Part shown: piece by piece, positions 1 to 5,262 of the stretch | Layout: each line of letters starts with the position of its first letter | How positions within the stretch are numbered: the stretch's first letter is position 1 | Origin: an uncultured Methylococcaceae bacterium | Lineage (GTDB): Bacteria; Pseudomonadota; Gammaproteobacteria; Methylococcales; Methylomonadaceae | Length of the DNA stretch: 5,452 bases | Assembly: GCA_903873045.1 (NCBI GenBank) | Contig: CAIQND010000380.1 | Coordinates: 1-5,452 of the forward strand | Direction: 5' to 3' | Position numbers and translations under genes: made by a program | Notes under the pieces: model-generated | What the model saw: the letters and a program-made list of their open reading frames with translations, nothing else | What the model was told of the DNA's origin: nothing | Database searches by the model: none

Positions 1-66
1 AGCATCTTGTGAAATAGGGCATATTATCGCAAGACCGCTGTTGTTAAAAATTGCTGGTTGTTATTT

Positions 67-101
67 TATACATTGCACCCAGTGCTACGATGCTGTATAT
101 T
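67..101 (+). promoter_or_regulatory. Putative promoter with overlapping operator of the toxin-antitoxin operon
   Basis: A sigma70-like pair is visible: TTGCAC at 73-78 and TATATT at 96-101 with a 17-nt spacer. An inverted repeat overlaps it: TATACA (67-72) and TGTATA (94-99), extendable to TATACA-tt-GCA against TGC-TGTATA (91-99). An inner dyad, GCAC-cca-GTGC, lies at 75-85. Many type II TA operons are autorepressed by the HTH antitoxin binding such dyads, so this is a reasonable operator candidate. Transcription would start near 107-109, almost at the chosen toxin ATG. Binding and start site are inferred, not shown. Confidence 0.42.
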
Positions 102-107
102 TTTCTC

Positions 108-500
108 ATGAATGACAACACTGAAACTTCATCATCAAGAATTTTTAAGACCGCTTGGTTCGCAAAAGCAGCAAAAAAAGCGCTCATTACTAACGAGACG
201 CTTTGTTTAGCAATCCAGCAGGTCATACTAGGCCAAACCGACGATTTGGGTGGCGGGGTGTTTAAAAAACGCCTAAACAATAATCGACACCGCTCCATCA
301 TCCTTGCCAAGGGTGGTCGGCACTGGTTTTATACCTATCTTTTTGCAAAGAAAGACCGGGATAATATTAGCAGTGATGAGCTAACCGAGTTTAAGAAGTT
401 GGCAGCCCTATATGGTCTACAGACCAATATGACGATTGATGCCGCGATAAAAAACGGCGATTTATTGGAGATTTGCAATGCCCAAAAAACCTCAATTTAA
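108..500 (+). CDS. RelE/ParE-superfamily toxin of a type II toxin-antitoxin system (HigB-like)
   Basis: This 130-residue protein resembles the RelE/ParE-superfamily toxins of the COG4737/PF06296 kind, which usually sit upstream of an HTH antitoxin. The visible family pattern is RIFKTxWF near residues 11-18, DLGGGVFKKR at 46-55, a basic stretch followed by the FYTYLFAKKDRDNIS block (74-88), and ELxEFKKLA (91-99). RelE-fold toxins typically inhibit translation by mRNA cleavage at the ribosome; that role is taken from the family, not shown here. The reading frame is open further upstream (TTG at 51, ATG at 90). ATG 108 was chosen because homologous proteins begin close to the RIFKT block and because the best promoter ends at 101. 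No convincing Shine-Dalgarno precedes it, so translation may be leaderless or the start may differ. The 3' end overlaps the antitoxin start by 23 nt. Confidence 0.85.
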   Translation: MNDNTETSSSRIFKTAWFAKAAKKALITNETLCLAIQQVILGQTDDLGGGVFKKRLNNNRHRSIILAKGGRHWFYTYLFAKKDRDNISSDELTEFKKLAALYGLQTNMTIDAAIKNGDLLEICNAQKTSI

Positions 501-801
501 AAGCGACGCGTTTGAAGCCATCTATAGCGGAGCTAAAGGCCTGTTTCAAGCTGGCGGTATTGATAAGACAACCATGCGCGAGTTTGACGAGTCTTGCCTT
601 TCCATCCCTATGCAGATTGAGCCGCAACAGATAAAACTAATCCGTGAAACCAACCATGTCAGTCAGCCCATCTTCGCCCGTTATCTAAACACCAGCGAAT
701 CGACGGTACAGAAATGGGAAACCGGCGCAAAGCGTCCCAGTGGAATGGCTCTAAAGCTCTTGGCTATTGTCCAGAAACACGGTTTGCAAATACTTTCTTA
801 A
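478..801 (+). CDS. HTH (XRE-type) antitoxin partner of the RelE-like toxin, HigA/NadS-like
   Basis: This 107-residue protein has a C-terminal XRE-type helix-turn-helix at about residues 50-100. It includes the IKLIRE helix, the VSQPIFARYLNTSESTVQKWE turn and recognition helix (61-81), and the G-x-KRPSGMALKLL stretch (83-95) typical of COG2944-like antitoxin regulators. The N-terminal half (1-50) probably wraps or neutralises the toxin. By family role it should bind the toxin and repress the operon promoter. ATG 478 has a good ribosome site, GGAG at 467-470, 7 nt away and inside the toxin gene, so antitoxin translation can be independent of and stronger than the toxin's. Toxin-first order and overlapping frames fit this TA class. 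No clear intrinsic terminator follows the stop. Confidence 0.88.
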   Translation: MPKKPQFKSDAFEAIYSGAKGLFQAGGIDKTTMREFDESCLSIPMQIEPQQIKLIRETNHVSQPIFARYLNTSESTVQKWETGAKRPSGMALKLLAIVQKHGLQILS

Positions 802-902
802 TTTAATAACTGGGCAAAGTAAAATAGCTGGGATCAGAGCAAAGTTAAACCCCCTCTCTAAAATGGATTGTTTTCTAACATTGCACTCAACCGGAGAATG
901 AC
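802..902. other. Short intergenic stretch after the TA operon
   Basis: No gene is seen here. The stretch contains two similar short pieces, CTGGGCAAAGTAAAAT near 810-825 and CTGGGATCAGAGCAAAGTTAA near 828-848. They read like diverged copies of one repeat. From memory, tags of this style occur around REP-associated transposase genes in gammaproteobacteria, but that could not be verified here. No terminator with a U-tract is evident. Confidence 0.25.
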
Positions 903-950
903 GTAAGGAATCCCAACAATACGATGCGTAATAATGTTGGGATTCGTTGC
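903..950. repeat. Imperfect inverted repeat (hairpin) between convergent genes
   Basis: GAATCCCAACA (908-918) pairs perfectly with TGTTGGGATTC (935-945), an 11-bp stem around a 16-nt loop. Beyond a G-G mismatch, weaker pairing extends the stem to about 903/950. It lies between the convergent antitoxin gene (ends 801) and J-domain gene (ends 965). It could attenuate transcription from either side, but it has no T-tract on either strand, so a classical intrinsic terminator is unlikely. The GTTGGGATTCGTTGCCTCACC style resembles interspersed intergenic repeats common in some gammaproteobacterial genomes (from memory, unverified). Confidence 0.6.
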
Positions 951-964
951 CTCACCTCAACGGG

Positions 965-1732
965 CTACATAGTGACTTTCACAACCTTACGTTGCCGGAT
1001 CGTTTCAAGTTCAATTTTCCGTTCAGAAATTTGCTGCATGATGTGCATTGCCAAATCGCCTAAAGGATCTCCGCCCAATGCTTTTTCTTCGGTAACCGTG
1101 ACCATTAAATCGTACAACTCCCCGGCTTTCTGAAGGGCAATTTCTTGTTCGGCTTCGGCCATTCGGCGATGTAATTGAGCAAGACGGCGAATCGTTTTAA
1201 CCAGACGCGCGGCAATATCTTCACCGGTAATGGCTTCGGGGTCTTGGCCAAATTCAAGTATCAATTTTTCGATAGCGGCTTGATCACCTTTTGCATAGGC
1301 GACATTGACCTGTGCCATTATCATGTTACGGCGAACGCGTTCTGCATCGGTGGTGGCGCGATCCGGGTGCATCAATTTGGCAGCTTGTCGGAAGGCTTGC
1401 TTTAATTCCGGTGTTATTTCCCGTGGAGGTACGGGCTGTTTCTCTGTTAAACCCGCTTCTTCGGCGGATTGTTGCGCCTGCCGTTCGGCGGCGTCAGCTT
1501 CGGCTTGCGCCTCGATATTATCAACGTCTAATCCGGCTTCTGCCCTGGCGATTTGCGCAACCAACTGATCAAGTTCCACATAAAACCGGCCAACAGTTTG
1601 ATAATAATTATGCTCAAACAGAGCGGTTTCCACCTTGAGGGTTTCCAGCGTCAATTCAGCATTGGCGACCTGATCTTCCCGTATTGCTTGTTCGCTTTCC
1701 AGACGGTTAAGTTCTTGTTCTTCGGGTAGCAT
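965..1732 (-). CDS. J-domain (DnaJ-like) co-chaperone protein with flanking helical arms
   Basis: This 255-residue protein carries a J-domain-like core at about residues 106-160. It has a basic helix, LKQAFRQAAKL (110-120), the diagnostic HPD tripeptide at 122-124, then ERVRRNMIMAQVNVAYAKGD (131-150), a pattern seen in a bacterial branch of J-domain proteins. HPD-containing domains stimulate ATP hydrolysis by Hsp70 (DnaK-type) proteins. The usual N-terminal J-domain position, Gly/Phe region and zinc-finger of canonical DnaJ are absent. Residues 1-95 and 172-248 are rich in Glu, Gln, Ala and Arg and are probably long helices or coiled coils. The start ATG (1732-1730) has a strong ribosome site, GGAAGGA (1745-1739), 6 nt upstream. 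It is the last gene of the minus-strand operon, 41 nt after the Sel1 gene. Residues 52-120 are duplicated as a fragment at 3830-4035. No Hsp70 gene is in the window. Confidence 0.86.
   Translation of the reverse strand: MLPEEQELNRLESEQAIREDQVANAELTLETLKVETALFEHNYYQTVGRFYVELDQLVAQIARAEAGLDVDNIEAQAEADAAERQAQQSAEEAGLTEKQPVPPREITPELKQAFRQAAKLMHPDRATTDAERVRRNMIMAQVNVAYAKGDQAAIEKLILEFGQDPEAITGEDIAARLVKTIRRLAQLHRRMAEAEQEIALQKAGELYDLMVTVTEEKALGGDPLGDLAMHIMQQISERKIELETIRQRKVVKVTM
1373..1581 (-). repeat. Direct-repeat copy A, inside the J-domain gene (partner at 3830-4035)
   Basis: This part of the J-domain gene encodes residues 52-120 and is repeated at 3830-4035 in the same orientation. Positions 1384-1581 align to 3838-4035 without gaps (constant offset 2454), with 16 differences in 198 bases by hand count, about 92% identity. 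A further short match continues to 1373 after a 3-nt gap. The match stops just before the codons for the HPD motif on one side and at the Val-52 codon on the other. Confidence 0.85.
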
Positions 1733-1773
1733 TATTTGTCCTTCCAGTTGATGTCGCGATATGTGAGGTTTTC

Positions 1774-3009
1774 TTATGCATTTGCATGGCCTTGTTTAGC
1801 AGCTTTACGATACAACTCTACTGCTTGTTCATCATCTTGTTCTATGCCGCGTCCGTATTGGTACATCCAGCCTAAATTGAATTGCGCTTGTGCATAACCT
1901 TGATCAGCGGCTTGCTCATACCAAAATACAGCTTGTTCATCATCTTGTTCTATGCCGCGTCCGTATTGGTACATCCAGCCTAAATTAAATTGCGCTCTTA
2001 CATGACCTTGTCCGGCAGCTTGCTCATACCAAAATACCGCCGGTTCATCATCTTGTTCTACGCCACGTCCGTATTGGTACATCCAGCCTAAATTGCATTG
2101 CGCACTTGCATAACCTTGTCCTGCAGCTTGCTCATACCAATATACCGCGTGTTCATCATCTTGTTCTACGCCACGTCCGTATTGGTAAATCCCGCCTAAA
2201 TTGCATTGCGCTCTTGCATGACCTTGTCCGGCAGCTTGCTCATACCAAAATACAGCCTGTTCATCATCTTGTTTTACACCACGCCCGTATTCGTACATCC
2301 AGCCTAAATTGCATTGCGCGATTGCATGACCTTGTCCTACAGCTTGCTCATACCAAAATACGGTGGTTTCATCATCTTGCTCTACGCCGCGTCCGTATTG
2401 GTACATCCAGCCTAGATTGCATTGCGCTCTTGCATGACCTTGTCCTACAGCTTGCTCATACCAAAATACGGCGGCTTCATCATCTTGTTCTACGCCACGT
2501 CCGTCTTCGTACATCCAACCTAAATCCATCCATATCTCTGGATCGTTTAATGTTTTATTACTAAAACACCAATCGAATGCCAAGTAACTGTAAAAATCGT
2601 TTTTTTCGATATTTTTGGTTATTCCTTGTCCACCCCAGTACATTCTTGCAAGTGGAAAATACGCTTTGCCATAGCCTTTATCAGCTAATTGATGAAAAAC
2701 AATAAAAGTATCTGCCAGTTGTTGAAGCTTGGTAAAAAAAAGCTGTAATTGAAGCAATTGATTGTCTTCAAATAGATCAAACTGCTCGCCTCGTTTTGGT
2801 AGTAAGTTGGCCTCAAAGCGGCTTTCCCAACCGTAATCAGTTATTCGATTATAAATATCCCGCGCCTGCCGATAGCGTATATCCTGTTCAACAGTGACTA
2901 TTTTTTGGCTTTGAATTGCAGCCAATCCACGCCTCAATAAACTGGTCGATGTAGTTGCGCTGGCATTGATGGCGCGGGTTCCGCTAATAATCGGTAGTTG
3001 ATCGGTCAT
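1774..3009 (-). CDS. Sel1-like (TPR-type) repeat protein with seven near-identical units
   Basis: This 411-residue cytoplasmic protein has no visible signal peptide or membrane segment. Residues 156-407 are seven consecutive 36-residue Sel1-like repeats, each close to AQCNLGWMYQYGRGVEQDDE followed by AVFWYEQAAGQG. A diverged unit around 112-150 (KAYFPLARMYWGGQG) precedes them. Sel1 repeats form alpha-alpha solenoids that scaffold protein-protein interactions; the partner here is unknown. Residues 1-110 are not recognised: an N-terminal segment rich in Ser and Thr, then helical sequence. ATG 3009 was chosen over the longer open frame to 3204 because it begins 1 nt after the stop of the upstream nuclease gene, while the extension lies wholly inside that gene. 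No good Shine-Dalgarno is seen, so translational coupling to the nuclease is likely. The J-domain gene follows after 41 nt. Confidence 0.9.
   Translation of the reverse strand: MTDQLPIISGTRAINASATTSTSLLRRGLAAIQSQKIVTVEQDIRYRQARDIYNRITDYGWESRFEANLLPKRGEQFDLFEDNQLLQLQLFFTKLQQLADTFIVFHQLADKGYGKAYFPLARMYWGGQGITKNIEKNDFYSYLAFDWCFSNKTLNDPEIWMDLGWMYEDGRGVEQDDEAAVFWYEQAVGQGHARAQCNLGWMYQYGRGVEQDDETTVFWYEQAVGQGHAIAQCNLGWMYEYGRGVKQDDEQAVFWYEQAAGQGHARAQCNLGGIYQYGRGVEQDDEHAVYWYEQAAGQGYASAQCNLGWMYQYGRGVEQDDEPAVFWYEQAAGQGHVRAQFNLGWMYQYGRGIEQDDEQAVFWYEQAADQGYAQAQFNLGWMYQYGRGIEQDDEQAVELYRKAAKQGHANA
1789..2544 (-). repeat. Seven tandem 108-bp coding repeats (Sel1 units)
   Basis: The motif TTCATCATCTTG recurs at 1828, 1936, 2044, 2152, 2260, 2368 and 2476, exactly 108 bp apart each time. 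Each period encodes one 36-residue Sel1 unit. The last two units share an uninterrupted 56-nt identical stretch (1823-1878 and 1931-1986). The whole array keeps frame with no indel. Such similarity at the DNA level points to recent expansion or ongoing homogenisation by unequal recombination. Confidence 0.93.
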
Positions 3010-3010
3010 G

Positions 3011-3655
3011 TTAGTATGTTGGTGAGTTTTGCATTTGCAGGATAAGCTTGCCAAGTTCATCACGACCCAACAGGCGCACTTTCGATTGTCTGGCGAGTTC
3101 AATGGCATTGACGGTGTAATTGCCGGTAGTGACGACCCAGGCGCTATGACAGCTATAATAAGCCATGCCGGATAAGGCTTCTTGCACAGCGGACACGCCG
3201 ACACTACCGGTGTAACATTTAGCCTGAACAGCGGTAAGGTGTTGGTCTTTATGCAGGATCAGGTCAGCACCATAATCGCCGGTTGAGGGTGTCGTTTGTA
3301 CTTGATAACCGTGGCTTGTAAACAATTCGGCAAGGTAATCTTCGAACTCTATGCCGCTGAGTTTTTTTAGTTCGTCGATATGCAGAGAACCATAGTGCCG
3401 CTGCCAGCGTTCATGTTCGTTCTGTTTATGGAGTAAGGCTTGCTGTTGTTGCTTGGAAAAACTTAAGGTGTCGCGCAAATGCCGAACTTTTGGGTCTAGT
3501 TGCGCTGCTGCCGGTTTAGCAAGTGCTTGGTTGCTGGATAGCCTGATTTTCTGCTGTTGCTTTGTAAAGGCCAAGCTGTCACTTAAATAACGTGTTTGTA
3601 GGTCTTCTTTAGCGGGCGCTTTAATACCGAATATCCAGTTTTTTAGCCAGTTCAT
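3011..3655 (-). CDS. Mrr-like (PD-(D/E)xK) restriction endonuclease
   Basis: This 214-residue protein has a C-terminal Mrr catalytic domain at about residues 95-205. It shows LSGIEFEDYLAELFTSHGY (99-117), then TGDYGADLIL (125-134) with the probable catalytic Asp-131, then AVQAKCY (142-148) giving the QxK form of the PD-(D/E)xK active site with Lys-146. VVTTGNYT (174-181) and the RLLGRDEL end block (194-201) also match the Mrr_cat family (PF04471). Mrr-type enzymes often cut modified or foreign DNA (type IV restriction), but the family also includes nucleases in other defence systems, so the substrate is unknown. The N-terminal 90 residues lack a known domain and contain an internal duplication. 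It is the first gene of the minus-strand operon; its TAA ends 1 nt before the Sel1 ATG. The start ATG (3655-3653) has only a distant AAGGA (18 nt), so initiation strength is uncertain. Confidence 0.9.
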   Translation of the reverse strand: MNWLKNWIFGIKAPAKEDLQTRYLSDSLAFTKQQQKIRLSSNQALAKPAAAQLDPKVRHLRDTLSFSKQQQQALLHKQNEHERWQRHYGSLHIDELKKLSGIEFEDYLAELFTSHGYQVQTTPSTGDYGADLILHKDQHLTAVQAKCYTGSVGVSAVQEALSGMAYYSCHSAWVVTTGNYTVNAIELARQSKVRLLGRDELGKLILQMQNSPTY

Positions 3656-3817
3656 AAGATAGGTTTACTGATTCCTTTATTGGGTACAGGCTGAGTTAAA
3701 CTGTGCAGATGCATTAATGTAGGCTAATGATGTCATGAAAGGCTAATACCAAGCAAAAGTATTTTTGAAATCAGAATAATAAAGGTGTCAGGTCGTGAAA
3801 AATTATATTTTAATGCG
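3656..3817. other. Upstream region of the minus-strand Mrr-Sel1-J operon
   Basis: No gene is seen in this stretch, which should hold the promoter of the operon reading to the left. A minus-strand TATAAT lies at 3807-3802 but without a good -35 at normal spacing, so no promoter is called. The octamer AGGCTAAT occurs twice (near 3721 and 3740) around a small ATGA-TG-TCAT dyad, a possible regulator site. AAAGGTGTCAGGTCGTGAAA at 3781-3800 resembles short tags that, from memory, are scattered near REP-associated transposases; this is unverified. Confidence 0.3.
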
Positions 3818-4035
3818 TTAAATAAAGACCAATTTTCCTTGTCGAAAGGCTTGCTTTAATTTCGGTGTTATTTCCCGTGGAGATACCAGCGGCTTCTCTG
3901 TTAAACCCGCTTCTTCGGCGGATTGTTGCGCCTGCCGTTCGGCGGCTTCAGCTTCGGATTGTGCCTCAATATTATCAATGTCTAATTCGGCTTCTGCCCT
4001 GGCGATTTGTGCAACCAGATGATCAAGTTCCACAT
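3818..4035 (-). pseudogene. Truncated fragment of the J-domain gene (direct-repeat copy B)
   Basis: The minus-strand frame here matches residues 52-120 of the J-domain protein encoded at 965-1732: ELDHLVAQIARAEAELDIDN, then ERQAQQSAEEAGLTEK and PREITPKLKQAFRQ. It lacks the first 51 residues and ends with a few unrelated residues and a stop exactly where the HPD motif should begin, so no J-domain activity is possible. Nucleotide identity is about 92% over 198 bp with no frameshift. About nine amino-acid changes among 16 base changes suggest relaxed constraint. It could be read from a GTG at 4033, but no ribosome site is evident. It is best explained as a remnant of a duplicated or recombined J-domain gene upstream of the operon, rather than a working small gene. 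Confidence 0.82.
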
Positions 4036-4086
4036 TAGCTATTAGGTATTAATTTATCATTGTCTACATTTTCTCGTGATGATAGT

Positions 4087-4139
4087 CTTGGGAAGCTTGA
4101 GTTTCCAAGGCTGGTTTACCAAGCTGGAGCTTGGGAAAC
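4087..4139. repeat. Pair of adjacent hairpins (intergenic palindromic element)
   Basis: Two consecutive stem-loops are visible. The first pairs CTTGGGAA (4087-4094) with TTTCCAAG (4102-4109), 8 bp with one G-T pair and a 7-nt loop. The second pairs GTTTACCAAGCT (4114-4125) with AGCTTGGGAAAC (4128-4139), 12 positions with one A-G mismatch and a two-base centre. Both share the CTTGG/CCAAG core, so arms can also pair across the two hairpins. It looks like a REP/MITE-type interspersed element. It lies between the J-gene fragment and the restriction gene promoter, where it may also mark a module border. No T-run follows either stem. Confidence 0.65.
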
Positions 4140-4150
4140 AGCAGAAATCT

Positions 4151-4180
4151 TTAATGACGGAGAAAGAAAAGCTGTATAAT
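4151..4180 (+). promoter_or_regulatory. Putative promoter of the restriction-modification genes
   Basis: A perfect -10 hexamer, TATAAT, lies at 4175-4180, about 42 nt before the endonuclease ATG. The -35 region is weak; TTAATG at 4151-4156 (18-nt spacer) is the best candidate. A TG pair directly precedes the -10. Transcription would begin near 4187. No controller-protein gene or obvious C-box is seen in the window. Confidence 0.4.
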
Positions 4181-4221
4181 CACTTGTTATGCAGCTCAAT
4201 TGAAAAGGTATCACGAACAAA

Positions 4222-5262
4222 ATGCAGCCCAGCTTATTCGGTCTAAAAAAGACTAATCGAGATTTTACTCTAAGAGAAACTTGGGGGAAAAATCAATTTA
4301 ACTCTTCTTTTCCAGCCGCCTTGTGTTGCTTTCTGGCATCAAAAAATATGCAAGCAAATTATCTGGCTGTTTCAGAAGGTAAGCTGACACCTAGTTTTAT
4401 TTCAATAAAAGATGTTTTTTCAATAAATGCAGACGATAAAGATACATATTTTGCATTTGAATCACAGCACACTCCATATCAAAAATTTGTTGTTGGCTCT
4501 TTACCAAGAACAGACTTGGTTATTCAAAAAGAAAGTACTGGTGAATGTTTATCAGGTTTAGAGGTAAAACTAACAGCATTACCAGACAATACAACATCTG
4601 ATCTTAATGAAAACCTTTATGGCAGTGAAATTGTAGTAAGACCAGATACAATAGTTTATCTTGCTTGCAGCATAGCGACAGGACTTTCAAATGAACTTAA
4701 CGATCATTTGCCTTCAATAAAAATTAATGATTGGTCGGATGCCAAATTAGTTTTGAAAAAAATAGATTTAATTATAAATGCAGTTGAGTTACTTTCTATT
4801 GTACTCGAAAAACAACAACATTCTTTTTTATTACAACCCATTTGGAAAACAATAGGAAAGTCACCAGAGCTTTCCGAAAACTGCTTAGATATGTTTGTCT
4901 GGAGTAATGCAGGATTTAGCAATTTTATTTCAAGTATTGCGAAAAGAAATCAGGATACAGGTATAACTAGACAAACAAGAACAGCGATCTGGTTGTATAA
5001 AATGCTAAGTGAAATAAAAGATAACAAAAAATTCAATCACAAAAAAATCATTGATACGCTGTCATACAATACAAAAAATGATAAAGCCTTTGCCTCTGCT
5101 GGAAATGTTACTAATAAATACATGTCTTGCCCTAGGTTAATAAAACCCATTATAAAAAAATCAGAAATAAAAGAAATTATCTTAGGTGGAGGGCAAAATA
5201 TGTTAAGTCCAGAACGACGGTTTGATGCCATTCTGTTCAATTCTCCGAGTCTTTTCACATGA
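4222..5262 (+). CDS. HindVP-family type II restriction endonuclease
   Basis: This 346-residue protein strongly resembles the HindVP family of type II restriction enzymes (PF09519). Recognisable blocks are QPSLFGLKKTNRDF (2-15), ETWGKNQFNSSFPAALCC (19-36), FAFESQHTPY (77-86) and SLPRTDLVI (93-101). The last block, with GLEVKLTALPDNTT (112-125), forms a PD-(D/E)xK site: Asp-98, Glu-114 and Lys-116. HindV itself recognises GRCGYC; a similar target here is inference. The length is close to what I expect for the family and the frame is intact. ATG 4222 fits the conserved family start; AAAAGG (4203-4208) is a slightly distant ribosome site at 13 nt. The stop overlaps the methyltransferase start as ATGA. 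Base use is clearly AT-richer than in the minus-strand operon, consistent with separate acquisition. Confidence 0.92.
   Translation: MQPSLFGLKKTNRDFTLRETWGKNQFNSSFPAALCCFLASKNMQANYLAVSEGKLTPSFISIKDVFSINADDKDTYFAFESQHTPYQKFVVGSLPRTDLVIQKESTGECLSGLEVKLTALPDNTTSDLNENLYGSEIVVRPDTIVYLACSIATGLSNELNDHLPSIKINDWSDAKLVLKKIDLIINAVELLSIVLEKQQHSFLLQPIWKTIGKSPELSENCLDMFVWSNAGFSNFISSIAKRNQDTGITRQTRTAIWLYKMLSEIKDNKKFNHKKIIDTLSYNTKNDKAFASAGNVTNKYMSCPRLIKPIIKKSEIKEIILGGGQNMLSPERRFDAILFNSPSLFT

Noticed and set aside
51..107. Longer toxin start at TTG 51 or ATG 90 giving a hydrophobic N-terminus
   Set aside because: The added residues precede the family's normal N-terminus, overlap the best promoter and operator, and have no ribosome site; they are not a convincing signal peptide for a cytoplasmic toxin.
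391..627. Minus-strand open frame over the toxin-antitoxin overlap
   Set aside because: It lies opposite two genes with clear family motifs and has no independent support.
1175..1638. Several plus-strand open frames opposite the J-domain gene
   Set aside because: They are mutually overlapping shadows of a well-supported minus-strand gene with a strong ribosome site and the HPD motif.
1789..2544. Regular repeat array that might suggest CRISPR or non-coding satellite DNA
   Set aside because: The period is 108 bp with no unique spacers, and every period keeps one open frame encoding a Sel1 unit.
2106..2564. Plus-strand open frame of 152 codons with a periodic His/Leu-rich product
   Set aside because: It is the antisense shadow of the Sel1 repeats; its periodicity comes from the 108-bp repeats and it has no ribosome site or family match.
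3010..3204. N-terminal extension of the Sel1 protein up to an ATG at 3204
   Set aside because: The extension lies wholly within the conserved catalytic part of the Mrr gene in another frame; the ATG at 3009, 1 nt after the Mrr stop, is the natural start.
3818..4033. Fragment as a functional 71-residue gene with GTG start
   Set aside because: It is a two-sided truncation of the J gene lacking the HPD motif, with no ribosome site; a remnant is the simpler reading.
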